A stretch of 64,000 nt of DNA. Origin: Sialis fuliginosa (lineage: Eukaryota > Arthropoda > Insecta > Megaloptera > Sialidae). This document shows positions 46,501 to 55,520 of the stretch, piece after piece (the stretch's first letter is position 1; each line of letters begins with the position of its first letter). Position numbers and translations under genes: made by a program. The stretch covers positions 8,928,001 through 8,992,000 of the forward strand of contig OY540810.1 of assembly GCA_961205875.1 (NCBI GenBank). Direction: 5' to 3'. The notes under the pieces were generated by a model that saw nothing but the letters and a program-made list of their open reading frames with translations, ran no database searches and was not told the origin of the DNA.

Positions 46501-49019
46501 TTTTAAATTTTATCAAATTCTCGTGTTCACTTTTTTAAATAATATTTTAGTTATAAATATGAAAAAGGAATTTTATTTCTAACAAATTTATTTCGGTGAC
46601 TCTTTAAGTATATTATTAGCAGTATTTAGATTTTTAATAATGACTAACCATATTAAAGAAAAAGTTAGTATTATGTTCTTTTTTTCCTTAAAAATTATCG
46701 ATCTCAAATATATAAACGTTGACATATAATAGTAATGCGCTAAAGTTGAATCCTTCTTTATATAATTAATATATTAATTTGTTGTGCCGTAATGGTTGCA
46801 TAACCATCATGTTCATGCATTTATATAGAATTAATTATTTCATTTTCGTTACCATTTTAAAGAGTTTAAACTGATATATACTATATACATACATATATAT
46901 TAGATGACATTTATTGTATAATATATATAGAGATTATTATACTTCAAAGGAGCCATATATTATATATTTAAATACATATATTTTATATTTAGATAAATTT
47001 TAATTGTTAGTGCTTGGATTATGCTTTAAAATAAATTTTATATATATTTTTAAATCTGTGTATATTAAAAGACTTTAATTTCGACTTTTGATGGTAATCT
47101 CACATCACAATAAAGGTGCTTTTAACCGTACGTAAAAAATAAAGCTAGTCGAAATAAAAAAAAAACATCACAGAATGTTAGGTTAGGTTCAAATATCTAT
47201 TGTTTGGTTATATAGGTCCTAAATAATTTAATCAAATATTTTAGTAACGCGCTGGAAAATATCAATGCTTTATATTTTGTTGAACGATCTATAAAGATGT
47301 ATAATCAAGTATTTAAAGGTTGTATAATTATTATTAAGCTATTAGGAGGACATATATAACCGTACATTTTCGTCTTATTTAGTTTAACTAAAAGCTTTTA
47401 GTTTTATTCGGTGTTGGTTTATTCGAATCCTGGTGAAGGATATTTCGTCATACTTAACTTATTACGCTTTTGTTGATTCATGTTGTATACTTTTTAGTGT
47501 ATATTTTTAATTCATGTTTTTGGCTTTAGAGTTTAGGGTTTACTTCACCCCGAGAAAGTATATTTATTAAATAAGATTCTGTCAGATAACTACATTACTA
47601 ATTATTACATTTTTTAAAAGTAACAAAAATTAAATCTATCGAGTTTTACTAGAAAACTTTTGAAATGCCTTATTTGGGGGACCAATAGAGATGTATTCTC
47701 TTTCTAACACCCCTACTAACTAAAATAGAGAGAAAAATAGTATTACTACATTTAGAATGCGTGTCTCTATTGTATTGATTTTATTAAAATTAATTTAAGA
47801 TGCTTTTAATCGAACAAAACATCAAGTTTAACATTTTTTATGTTAATTAAACTATAAAATTTGCTTTAAAGAGCTAACGAACAAAAGTACTAATTAAATC
47901 GAAAAAATGTCAACGTATCAGAAAATTTATATTTCGTATTATATTAATCGTTTATGTTTATAAGACTTTAATTCAGCCAAATAAATCAGTGACATTTTAC
48001 AAACACAAACCACACATCACAAAAAGTATTTTTAATTATTTTTTTTATATATTTTTTTAATGAATTAGGATAGGTACGCATTCTCCTAAGTAGTAAAGAA
48101 CACATACGTCCAATAAAAGTTGTATTTGTAAAAATACTCATAATTTGTTATGCTATATAAATGTATTTCCTTTTTTGTAAATATTTTTGATTTTGATTTT
48201 ATATATATTAGGTAATTTTAAGATTATAAGAAACGTAAGATACACTCTAAAAGAGATGAAAAATCATATAAAATGTTATAAAAACTTATTACGTATTGTG
48301 GAGTTACGTAAAGTCTGAATTTTAAGGTTATTTTTTATGTAAATGTGCCTCATTTATAGTTAATTATTATTATTTTATTGTATTTAGTTTTGTACCTGTA
48401 TTATCTAATTTAAGTTATTATATATTGTATTATAATTATTTAGTTATCACTCTGCAATAGAGGTTTGTTCAACTTGAAACATATTTTAAGTCAATTTAAC
48501 TAAATATTACTTAAAAATATATTTTAGTTAAACTGTAAATATTGGTTAGTATTTAAATGTTTTTAATTTTTAATTTGTTAATTAAAGGTATGTCATTAAT
48601 ATTGAATTCAACTTAGAAAATTTTGCATGAAATAAGTTACTTTGACTTAAAATTAAATCAGTTTTATGTACGGAATTTTTTTAATAATTCGAGTTTAAGT
48701 CAATGAAATTCTATCAATACGTATTATTTTTTAGCTGAATACTTTTATTATGATTTAGAAACCTTATACTCTTATTATATTTTTTTTAATTATGATAATA
48801 TGAAAAACTGCACTACCAATGGGCAGTGCTGTTTTTTCGTGTTATTCTAAATGTACATAAATCTGATTTTGCACATAAGTTGAACGGGAACGGGCCTGGT
48901 CCGATTGGTGTTTTTTAACAATGGCAACATGTGCGACAGGTGGCGTAGCCAAGCAGAGACGGCACCTGACCGCAGCGATGAGGGACCACCCTTACCAGAG
49001 AGCGGGAGCTCTCTCGTGA
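28376..49019 (+). CDS. how: held out wings / quaking STAR-family RNA-binding protein (3' part of gene)
   Basis: Gene-level entry. Six coding segments join in frame: 28376-28509, 42544-42660, 42912-43052, 43657-43759, 43877-44182 and 48940-49019. A short form instead reads on from 44182 to a stop at 44200-44202. The product is a STAR protein that binds ACUAAY-type RNA sites and controls splicing, export and stability of mRNAs; in flies it acts in muscle, tendon and glia. Seen in order: end of QUA1 ([11 protein letters not shown]), KH domain with the GPRG loop and [16 protein letters not shown]2 (KLLVP to [13 protein letters not shown]), the CDEEWRR block, an Ala/Pro-rich region and alternative tails. 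All junctions have AG acceptors and GT donors with matching phase. The first visible exon begins inside a split codon, so at least one upstream exon with the start codon and most of QUA1 is missing. By eye I did not find it in 1-28375, so it probably lies left of the window. The identification rests on close match to the known fly How and vertebrate QKI families. Confidence 0.96.
29397..29510 (+). repeat. one-armed copy of the 5600 foldback family
   Basis: Contains TTGGCTTCTGGATATAAGTC and CACATTGCAGTGGACAACAT, matching the left arm and interior of 5600-5742. The opposite arm is missing. Confidence 0.55.
30747..31014. mobile_element. TGTCCGG-family MITE, copy B (right end lost)
   Basis: Left end TGTCCGGTATTATAAAAGAG preceded by TAA; the right side has CATATAAGTTTGATATCTCA and TTTGAAAGTGCTT but stops before the terminal TIR. 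Closest to copy C, 900 bp away. Confidence 0.75.
31897..32213. mobile_element. TGTCCGG-family MITE, copy C
   Basis: TGTCCGGTATTATAAAGGAC and GTCCTTTATGATACCGGACA form the TIR, extending into the GTTAGCTAACAAATTTGTTA region; TTA on both flanks (31894-31896, 32214-32216). 317 bp. The open frame 31990-32181 is inside it and has no known homology. Confidence 0.88.
33320..33462. mobile_element. short CAGTGGTRYA inverted-repeat element
   Basis: CAGTGGTGTACTGTAAAC at the left and CTTTGGTACCACTG at the right; about 143 bp. No clear TSD. Confidence 0.5.
33747..34227. mobile_element. hAT-type MITE, CAGGGCYGTAACTA family, copy 2 (right end eroded)
   Basis: Left end CAGGGCCGTAATTACCAACG, with GGGGCAGTGCCCC just inside; the right end has GGGGGCCCCTTGGTC and AGACCCCCGAGCC but the final TIR is degraded. 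Flanks GACTAACG (33739-33746) and GATTAACG (34228-34235) suggest an 8-bp TSD with one mismatch. The open frames within it (33912, 34203) are chance. Confidence 0.65.
35091..35273. mobile_element. foldback hAT-type MITE with perfect TSD
   Basis: CAGTGGCGGTGCGCGAGCTA at the left and AGCTCGCGTACCGCTGCTG at the right; arms extend through TATTCATGTGAG and, further in, ACACATTCG / CGAATGTGT. Identical 8-bp flanks CTCTGAAG (35083-35090, 35274-35281). 183 bp. Confidence 0.9.
35356..35399. repeat. perfect 15-bp hairpin
   Basis: AAGGTCCCGACCGAT (35356-35370) and ATCGGTCGGGACCTT (35385-35399) are perfect inverses around a 14-base loop. The arms are far more GC-rich than the surroundings. Not part of a recognised element. 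Confidence 0.85.
35880..36430 (+). repeat. RTE-like tail interrupted by a hAT MITE copy
   Basis: CTATCTGTCACAACTAAACC, GACAGGAAGATAGCTTGCAT and GGACATAGGCTATTCCGAAA start the repeat; TATACGACGCGAACGAAGTT and GCGGGTAGCAGCTAGTAG at 36395-36430 are its end. The element at 36121-36391 lies between them, suggesting insertion. Confidence 0.5.
36121..36391. mobile_element. hAT-type MITE (TAGAGATTYGAAAAATAG), right-truncated copy
   Basis: Nearly identical to 21375-21664 (for example ATTACATATCTCCACCGTTT and ACAATTTGAAATCAACTATT), but the final GAATCTCTA is missing and RTE-like tail sequence follows at once. Confidence 0.85.
37222..37784 (-). mobile_element. GGTACTGG-family TIR element, copy 5 (most complete)
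   Basis: Left end AAGGTACTGGCACCAGTTAT and right end GACTGGTACCAGTACCTTA form a TIR of at least 16 bp. It is 563 bp and lies in the reverse orientation relative to copies 2-4. TATA abuts both ends (possible short TSD). A chance open frame crosses its left part (37135-37392). Confidence 0.85.
38056..38535. mobile_element. palindromic mariner-like MITE, interrupted by a second MITE
   Basis: CACAGCTACACAAAAAAA at the left pairs with TTTTTTTGTGTA (to 38279) plus GCTGTG (38530-38535) at the right. Long arms: GAGCATAGTCGAAATCCAAA against TTTGGATTTCGACTATGCTC. The right terminus is split by 38280-38527. Left flank TA, right flank TT (decayed TA). Confidence 0.82.
38280..38527. mobile_element. mariner-like palindromic MITE (CACTGGTAGAAAG) nested in the previous one
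   Basis: CACTGGTAGAAAG and CTTTCTACCTGTG are the ends, extended by TTGGGCCAAGAAA and TTTTCTTGGCCCAA. The TA duplication (38278-38279 and 38528-38529) is exact and lies within the older element's GTGTAG end. 248 bp. Confidence 0.88.
38637..38735 (+). repeat. diverged copy of the 5600 foldback family
   Basis: GACTTCTGGGTATAAGCCAC at the left and ATCCAGAAGCGTAG at the right, with CACACATAAAACTGCAG between, echo the 5600 element. More decayed. Confidence 0.45.
39919..41395 (-). mobile_element. piggyBac-type DNA transposon, internally deleted
   Basis: The ends are perfect 13-bp inverted repeats CCCTTATCCTGTA / TACAGGATAAGGG, each bordered by TTAA (39915-39918 and 41396-41399), the exact target duplication of piggyBac. 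At 1,477 bp it is shorter than the usual 2.4 kb or so, and the transposase N-terminal part is absent. A TTTTGGGYAA…TTGCCCAA palindromic motif recurs near the left end (about 39957-39976), at 41184-41205 and at the right end (41358-41384). The element sits in the how intron, opposite to the host gene. Intact TIRs and TSD suggest fairly recent insertion. Confidence 0.95.
39994..41171 (-). pseudogene. piggyBac transposase (DDE_Tnp_1_7), N-truncated with one frameshift
   Basis: Two frames, 41171-40506 and roughly 40530-39994, form one protein region separated by a one-base shift in an A-run (+ strand T-run at about 40526-40533; eight bases where nine would keep frame). Catalytic aspartates are present in the three expected contexts: [22 protein letters not shown] and [10 protein letters not shown]. 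The C-terminus holds a Cys-rich zinc-finger-like domain (CHMCP…CTSC…CKTH…CKNC), standard for piggyBac transposases. Blocks such as [19 protein letters not shown] and KRKTNRWPM fit the family. The region N-terminal to about [17 protein letters not shown] is missing, consistent with internal deletion. The shift could also be an assembly error in a homopolymer. Confidence 0.9.
41701..42190. mobile_element. TGTCCGG-family MITE, copy D, interrupted by a hAT MITE
   Basis: The left end TGTCCAACATTATAAATTAA is degraded; the right end is GCTCCTTTATAATACCGGGT. The interior matches copy C (CACGCGTGCGAGAAACTTGT, CATTTGAAAGTGCTTGTTAG) but is split by the element at 41895-42109. It lies about 350 bp upstream of the how KH exon. 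Confidence 0.78.
41895..42109. mobile_element. hAT-type MITE (CAGGCCCGGATTTA) nested in copy D
   Basis: CAGGCCCGGATTTAGAAATTTGCCGCCC at the left pairs with the TGGTAAATCCGGGCCTG right end, with CCTAGGCAG repeated on both sides. 8-bp flanks ACTGTCAT (41887-41894) and ACTGTCGT (42110-42117), one mismatch. 215 bp; the open frame at 41857-42156 is spurious. Confidence 0.88.
42544..42660 (+). CDS. how: how exon: KH domain core
   Basis: The acceptor follows a long T-run (…TTGTTACAG) and the donor is AAG|GTAAAT; both ends are phase 0 (39 codons). It encodes [19 protein letters not shown] followed by [20 protein letters not shown]. The GPRG tetrapeptide is the GxxG loop of the KH fold that contacts RNA. 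This is the most conserved part of the STAR domain and anchors the gene call. Confidence 0.97.
42811..42820 (+). promoter_or_regulatory. candidate STAR-protein binding site in how intron
   Basis: ACTAACTAAT joins the ACUAAY core bound by How/QKI to a UAAY half-site, about 92-101 bases upstream of the exon at 42912. It could instead be a branch point or chance in AT-rich DNA. Confidence 0.3.
42912..43052 (+). CDS. how: how exon: end of KH and start of QUA2
   Basis: The acceptor is TTTACAG and the donor is CCT|GTAAGT; it has 47 codons, phase 0 at both ends. It encodes [19 protein letters not shown] and then [20 protein letters not shown] up to KKLLVP. The [10 protein letters not shown] and [13 protein letters not shown] blocks are diagnostic of quaking-type STAR proteins. 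A possible ACTAAC site lies about 100 bases upstream in the intron (see findings). Confidence 0.97.
43232..43352 (+). repeat. dispersed repeat, third copy, inside how intron
   Basis: Contains AAAACTACTTGACCAATTTT, then CACTCAAAAAAGCTGAGCAG, matching 3291-3412. It lies in the intron between how exons 42912-43052 and 43657-43759. Confidence 0.6.
43657..43759 (+). CDS. how: how exon: QUA2 region
   Basis: The acceptor is TTCTTCCAG and the donor is GCTG|GTTAGT; the exon starts in phase 0 and ends in phase 1. It encodes [19 protein letters not shown] followed by [37 protein letters not shown] is the QUA2 RNA-binding extension of How. The exon ends in a short Ala run that continues across the splice. 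Confidence 0.96.
43877..44182 (+). CDS. how: how exon: Ala/Pro-rich C-terminal region (long-isoform form)
   Basis: The acceptor is TCATTCCAG, completing an Ala codon, then [19 protein letters not shown], an Ala/Pro-rich region with GAPLILSPR and [16 protein letters not shown], and SEYAADA. For the long form the donor is GCGG|GTGGGT at 44182/44183, leaving phase 1. The exon is markedly GC-rich within very AT-rich surroundings, as often seen for conserved coding exons. The IYAPYxY-type block matches the equivalent in fly How and vertebrate QKI. Confidence 0.94.
43877..44202 (+). CDS. how: how short-isoform terminal exon (intron read-through, …GGLFAR stop)
   Basis: If the 44182 donor is not used, the frame continues for six codons (Gly-Gly-Leu-Phe-Ala-Arg region) to TAG at 44200-44202. 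This gives a short C-terminus lacking the HPYQR motif, comparable to the short cytoplasm-capable isoforms known for How and QKI. Several AATAAA hexamers follow within the next few hundred bases (for example near 44490), but a specific poly(A) site cannot be chosen by eye. Expression is inferred, not shown. Confidence 0.6.
45005..45626. mobile_element. pogo/Tigger-like MITE with TA TSD, host of a nested hAT MITE
   Basis: CAGTACAGCCTCCCCTAAAA at the left pairs with TTTAGGGAGGTTCTACTG at the right; TA borders both ends (45003-45004, 45627-45628). CAGTxxAxCCTCxxTAA is the usual end of pogo/Tigger-type elements. Removing the nested 45116-45410 leaves about 327 bp. It lies in the how read-through 3' UTR / last intron. 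Confidence 0.82.
45116..45410. mobile_element. hAT-type MITE, CTTAGA family, copy 2 (nested)
   Basis: Shares CTTAGACAAGGAAAGATAAA and AGTCTTTCCTAATCTA ends and most of the interior with 10450-10847, but is about 100 bp shorter. Flanks TTTGTAAC/TTAGCAAC differ at two positions. It sits inside the pogo-type element 45005-45626. Confidence 0.78.
46359..46490. mobile_element. CAGTTTCAC palindromic MITE with paired CCAAT boxes
   Basis: Ends CAGTTTCAC and GGTGAAACTG; inside, ATTGACCAATCAGAG (about 46380-46394) and CTCTGATTGGTCAAT (about 46429-46443) are perfect inverses, each containing a CCAAT box. 132 bp, in the how 3' region. Confidence 0.75.
48940..49019 (+). CDS. how: how long-isoform terminal coding exon with HPYQR motif
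   Basis: The acceptor is GTGCGACAG; the first two bases complete the Gly codon begun at 44182. It encodes [12 protein letters not shown], then [13 protein letters not shown], then TGA at 49017-49019. The RxHPYQR block matches the nuclear-retention motif at the end of QKI-5 and the long How isoform, so this form is predicted to be nuclear. A consensus-like donor (AAG|GTTAGT) follows two bases after the stop, so the last coding exon may be spliced to a downstream 3' exon. The longer open frame through this segment (from 48905) is in the wrong phase for this tail. Confidence 0.9.
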
Positions 49020-49507
49020 AGGTTAGTGTCTCTCACCATCTCACTCTCTTATTTACCTCTCTCTGTGTGTATGTTGTAGCGATGTATCCGGCCCAAAGTC
49101 GACGTACACCACTGTTTTTATTTTGTTTCTTTTGTTTTGTTTCCAAACAACGTAGCTGTTTTTATATCAACACAAAATATTCAAAAATACTTTTAAAAGC
49201 TTTAAAAACACAGTATTCTGATGGTTATCCGATCACTCTTTAACAGTATTTATTAATCTTATATAAAAGGTTAATGTTAAAAAAATAGCTACGATTGACT
49301 GGATTATGTAAGACCCCCAAGAAGTTTGAATGCAAGTTATCGGGACATGTTTTCCAATTGCTAGTCTTGCGTATCGTATTTGTTTTGCACATATATTTAT
49401 ACAATTATAAATATTATTGTATTTGTCGTCATTTACGTGTTTCTCAAAACTACTTTCATCCTTCTTGGAATTTATGTTTACATTTAGGATTCGTTGAAGT
49501 AGGTTTC

Positions 49508-49532
49508 GTGTGTGTGTGTGTGTGTGTGTGTG
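49508..49532. repeat. (TG)n microsatellite
   Basis: About 12 uninterrupted TG units within the intron/3' region after the how HPYQR exon. Confidence 0.9.
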
Positions 49533-52156
49533 TCTGTATTAGTGTGTATGTGAACATACGTGAGTGTGTTTTGTGTTGCTTAAAACAATGATTCCCAATC
49601 TGAACTTTTGTGAAAGTTGTGTGGAAGAACATAGAAATTGTCTTCGTCTATATAAGTATAATTGAATTTACATTTATTCCTGATGTTTGTTAGATTACTT
49701 TCCTGAAGCAAAACTGAATTATGAGAATATAATACCAAAAAGATAGGGAACCTATGATTTAAGTCACAACGAAACAAAATTTAAATTAAATTAAAATATA
49801 ATTCCATGAAACCTACTCCACCGAGATTACAATTTAGATTTATATTTAATATATATGATATATTATGTTAACTTGCGCCAATGTGGAATACACAAATTGT
49901 ACTGTTTTTATTATTTTTCTTTATATTTCTTTATATATGCAAGCTATTGTATGTTTTTTTCAATTTGTTCATTCAATCGAGATTGAAGCAGCAAAAATAT
50001 AATAAAAAAATCTGTTGAAACATACTATCTTTTATTTAAAAAGTAATCGGTCCACCATACTAACTTGAAATTTCTAGAGCCGTTATCGTTGGGTTCCATC
50101 TCACTTCCAGATCATCAAAGTTTTATAAGAAATAGTTGATTAGATAGTTCGATTTATTATAGGTACAGTATATTCTTGAATAAAAACAATTAACGTGGAA
50201 GTAGTATCCAAAAACTATTCACCATAATAATGTATATATTTATTTATTAACATATTACATTAAAAATTGGAAGCTGTATTTAATAATTATTGCTATTTGT
50301 TTATCAGAATAACTTCTAATTGTTTTTTGTGAACTGACATTCAAGAATATATTTTAGTATACAAAAAAATTAATAAAAAATATTGTATTTCTTACCTTTA
50401 CAAAAAGAAATGTTGTTGAATTTAACTCCGTAACAAAGTATTATAAATTAATTAAATAACAATGGGATCTAATAATAGCTGTTAATATTTTTAACTTATC
50501 TCATATTAGTTTTGCTTGATTTTTTTACACTCATTATTTTTTCTTTATATTGGTGACATTTGATTAATATTATTTATGTACAATTTTTTTAATTTGTTCA
50601 ATGTTTTACTGTTGTAATATTTGAAAAATTATTACAACAATACAACAAATAGTTCTCATCAATAATTTTTAATGGTTATATTTTTGTATATATATTAATA
50701 GATTTGAAACGTTATTGATATTCAGAAAATACATAGAGAATAAATGTGATTGTTATTTAAATAATTCATATAAATAAAATATGATATAAACAATTAAAAT
50801 ACCTACTTAATGGTAGAATAAATAACCAAATATTCTTGAAACAATTGTATTTATTTTTTCTATGGCTGTTTTGTAAATGAATCAAACAGATCTACTATTC
50901 CGTCTTTGCTTGCACAGAAACATTTATTATTTTTATAATTATTATCGATACATAATTCTATATAATAACACTTGGAATGATATTTGTCCAATCAATAATA
51001 TTTCCAATGCCGGTTCTCTATCACATAATGTCTAACAATGTAACCACATGGCCAAGTTGACTAACTTTTGTTATGTTTAAACTATCGAGCTATTCATTTG
51101 TCGATTCTCTAACATGGCTGGGGTCTATTACCAAAAGCTTTGCTCAAAATATGTAGATTCTCTTTTTATACTTGTATATATTATTTATTATAAGTTGATC
51201 ATTTTTGTGTTACTAACAATATTACTTATTGGAAAATAAGCAATACCTACATTTAAGGGGAGTTTAAAATTAAATTTTGTATTGATTAATATTGAGCAAA
51301 ATTAATTATTTGGTCATTCGTTACAGAATCGATGAATAATCTTTTACGGGAATACTTATTTATCTATCATGGAAATGTTTTATGATTATTGTTTTCTTTG
51401 ATGATAATCATTTGATATATTATAAGTATTCTCGTACAAACATATATCATTTTAGTACTATATCTACTTAGTATTGCTTGTTGACTAATATATGCCACAG
51501 CTATTTACCAATGTGGTAGACCTGTAGGTATGTGTTGCCAACCTAACAACAAAACAAATATTTTAAGACGTTAAAAAATCATTCATATTCTGTAAAATAG
51601 CATGGCTTTAAAAATCTTATTATTTATAAATTATTAAGTAAAATGGTTTAATTTCATTTGACAAAAATTTGACAAATTTTTCTTTCATTCTTAAAATATT
51701 TTTATCATCATTTATATCAAAAAGTTGCTTATATCTTTGCATGGTTTGCAACGCACACTGCACTATATTGTAAATTTGCACATTTTTACGATTAAATTGT
51801 AATAGCGAAAAATTAAAACCATAAAAAATGATTATTTTTTAGTTGATTCGCTATTACTTTAAATAGCTATTTATTCTGAAACTAATACAAGCATAAATGA
51901 ATCTAAAAAGAATGCTTCTATACAATACTTAATTTCAAAATATCTTGTTTTGTTTCAATTTACAATTTAATATAATAATTTTTTTTTAATCGGTGAATTC
52001 CAAATATTTTTTCTAAATCAAAGCATCTTTTTGCATTCATCAAGTAGATATACACTCTAATATAAATAAATATATATCAGATATAGCAGGTGGAGTGATC
52101 GTCTAACATTCTGTTTTTTTTTTCTCTCTCTCTGTTTAACACCACCACCCCGGTAG

Positions 52157-52242
52157 GCTGACGCGCGTGCTAACTCCGCCCTGCCCTCGCTCGCCTACTA
52201 CGTCTGCGATTGACTGACCGCTAACGCGCGCCGAGCTCTTGG
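52157..52242 (+). other. candidate downstream how 3' exon (UTR or alternative tail)
   Basis: A strong polypyrimidine tract (about 52111-52138, T-run then CT repeat) and a CCCCGGTAG acceptor precede a GC-rich segment that stands out from the AT-rich background; a possible donor (TTGG|GTACGT) follows. Spliced to the donor at 49021 it would mainly be 3' UTR for the HPYQR frame. In one other frame it reads ADARANSALPSLAYYVCD then stop; that frame is reachable only if an alternative acceptor at 48953 (AAG|CA) is used upstream. I saw no homologue that proves either reading. Confidence 0.35.
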
Positions 52243-55052
52243 GTACGTTTAACCTCACTATCTGTCACACCCGCACATTTATACACACACACCGATGTAC
52301 CGATGCTGGCAGGCCACTGTGATGATGACAAGTCCGATGTTATACACTGTTGATTGTGTACGCAGCCTCACGTAAAACCAATTACTTATATCCACATTCT
52401 GTTTCGGGGAAACGCAAACTTCTTTAATTAACAGAAACTTTTCAAATACCTGAGCATAATTGTTTGTTGGATGACAAACGACTAAAAAATTTTCACGGGT
52501 TTCAACTTAATTATATGAATTAATTTTTAAGTTCATATATGAATATTTACATTAGTTGGTTTTCATTTTATACAGACTGCGTACATATTTATTATTTGTA
52601 AATTGAGTCCACATATTTTGTATGTTTGGTTTAAAACATGTGGATCGTGTACCAGAAATCAATTATTTCTGCGTCTAACTGTACTGGTTAAATTGAACTT
52701 TTATTTTCTTGTTATATTTGTTAAATGTTTATACTCGAACAAACTTGAGGATATCTGAAAATGACAGATCTGTGTTCTGATATTAATAAAAAATAAATAC
52801 TCATCTCTAATTAGTGTGTATTATATTTATACCAAATTTAATCATTTTTTGGTAACTCTGATTTGTTGGGTCACGTGCCATAGTATTTTTCTTTTTTCGT
52901 TTTATTGCATGAGAAATAAATATATATTTTGTTGAGTTATACTTGAAACATTGTTAATATATTATTTTATATATTTCTATGTTGAAAAATGTTTTTAATA
53001 ATTTCAACCAGTGCAGTTACAAGCCTTTTTGTAAAAAACAAAATGAACAGTGTCCAGCTTAGCAAAAATTACTAAATTAATATAATTAACATGGGTTAAC
53101 ATGAATATTAATAAATATATACATAACTTATTAGCTTCTAATATTTTAATAAACTCAATTTTGAATCTCCGTGAAATGTTTATTAGAAACAATATGTATT
53201 ATGAAATATGTATATTTTATCCATTTGTTATAATTTACTGAATTAATGTTTTTATTTAACAGTGTCTCATATAATATAATTATTAATTTTTATGTTTAAG
53301 TGATTTTTCTAGCTTTTCTTGTTTTGATCTAATTTTAATTCGATCTTATCATCTTTCACATAGGTACTTAGTTTTATAGTGTACTTATACGTACGAGCTT
53401 AACAGAATTTTGTTAATTTTTTTAATGATATCGAAACTTGATACATGTTTTTTTAAATTTTATTATACAAAGAATTTATATTTTATTTATATTTAAAAAA
53501 GTAATCGTAACCAAAATTTATTTATAAAAAATATATCGAATACTCATCGTTTTATTTGTCAATATTTAAATTGAAACTGTAAAATTATATCAAATTGTGA
53601 AGAAAAAAATATTTACATGACAATAGACTTCGATATCATTGAAAAATCTGCTCCAAGTGCAATACTGAAAAGTATAGCCGTCCCATATGTAAGTGCCTTT
53701 TGAACCTAAATATACACCAGTTTATTTGGCATGTATAAAGAATATTTTAATTAGAGAATATAAGGTCTTAAGTGCCAAAACTAGAATAGAAGTATGCAAT
53801 AATCGATATTATAGTCAACTACTTATTACATTTTTTTAAGTTATATTTTTCTTAACAAATTGGATGGTTCAAAAATATATAATACTGGTTTTATGAAAGT
53901 AAATATTGAAGGTCATAGCCTGCTGAGTAACTGGCATTTTAGCTATTTTCTGATAAACATTCATTCCGATTTAGTTTTTTTGTGTTCTTTTGTTAATTTA
54001 ACAAAATAAGTTTGCACCAAACTTCCAGAGTTGTACTTATATATTTTGAAGCCCCCTTCTTTATATTTTTAAAATTTAAGGTAATATATATTTTTTCAGT
54101 GTCTTTAAGACCGATGCTATTGAAAAGTGTAAGTTTAAATTCATACAATTTTTATGGTTAGGATATTTGTAATAGATAATACATTTTTTGTGATAATTCT
54201 ACCCAGAGTCAGAAAACTAAAATTATATTATTTTTTTAATAATCAAAAGTAGATATCATATGGGCTTTGTAAAACCCCCAACTATTTACGCCTGTTCTTA
54301 AATACGGCTCTGCTTCTAAATTACTTTCCCGAAAAGTCACATCTGTGCAGTTATCTTATTATGTTATGATCTAAGACCATCGATTTTTTAAAATAAATTC
54401 AAAAATTTCTTCGATAACCTATAAAAAATTTATAATATTTTGAATTGCTTTTTGTTATATTAACTTGATTTAATGGTTTTCATTAGCATGTTAAAAAAAA
54501 TAGGTAATGAATTTTATAAAACAATAATTTTTGAGGTTGATATATTAGTTAAATATACATAATTTTTTTCTTTTGTGTATTTTTTGTTTTGTTTGTTTTT
54601 TCTTCAACTAGAACTGTCCGATTGTTAAGAAGTGTGTTTTTAATAAATAAAAATAAATGAAAAAAAGAATACTAGGAATAGAATGAATATGGATTCTTAA
54701 ATAATTTTATGCATGTTGAATCACAAATTATTTTTAATGTGTTTGTTATGTAATTAGAAATTACTATCATAATTATATAAATTAAAATAATTATTATATT
54801 TTTATTAGAATATGATTAAATTATAAGTAAATTTATTAATTATATATTATTATATATACACCATACATTTTAATCAAAATAAAAATAAAATTCTCACATG
54901 ATAAAAAAAATCATCGTTAGTATAAAAAAATACTTATTTTTAGTATGTAGACGTAAATTTTTTGTTGAAATTTTTTTGACTCAAAATGATTTTAATTTAA
55001 AGTATATATTAAATTTTTAATGTATACATAGTTGTACAAATATATATTATTA

Positions 55053-55083
<31 letters not shown>

Positions 55084-55512
55084 AATGTGTTATAAATCCG
55101 AAATTATAGGAAATACGATGTTTGAAGTTGTTATCAAAGACGTAAGAATAATAATTCCTTGCTTTACACAGTAAAGGTGCCATTAAAACATCGTTTCCAC
55201 TAACTGCAAAGTAATAGATTCATTTACTATGAAAAGGTGGATTATTTTTTTAATTAACTTTTTTTAACATATAAACGATTATTTTAGAAAAATAACAAAA
55301 AATATTCTCTCAAATTGTACTTCATATTAATCATCTCGTAAGTTTACGTATTTTGTTTTGTGAAGAATACATAATTGTGTACAAAATATGGTTAAATTAT
55401 TGTTCTTAAAAACTGTACTAGAATCTTTATTACAAAGATGTGTGTACCTATCAAATAAATAATAAAAGTTAACGATTTTAATATTTAATAAACTAACTGT
55501 TTTTTATTTTAT
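52243..55512. other. AT-rich intergenic DNA between convergent genes
   Basis: No coding exon recognised. A CA-rich, moderately GC segment (about 52243-52380) follows the candidate exon; beyond it the sequence is AT-rich with runs and a few short chance frames. Confidence 0.5.
55062..55083. repeat. (AT)n microsatellite
   Basis: About ten AT units after an A-run in intergenic DNA. Confidence 0.85.
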
Positions 55513-55520
55513 ATTATGTA

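Larger units (their letters stand above)
44203..48939 (+). other. how: how short-form 3' UTR / last coding intron
   Basis: If the 44182 donor is used this is intron; if not, its first part is 3' UTR of the short mRNA. It contains the nested elements at 45005-45626 and the 46359 MITE, many AATAAA hexamers, and ACTAAC sites at 46643 and 47715. Confidence 0.7.

Noticed and set aside
48905-49243. 112-residue open frame over the how long-form exon
   Set aside because: It is in the wrong phase for the upstream donor; the frame matching How (HPYQR) is another one ending at 49019.
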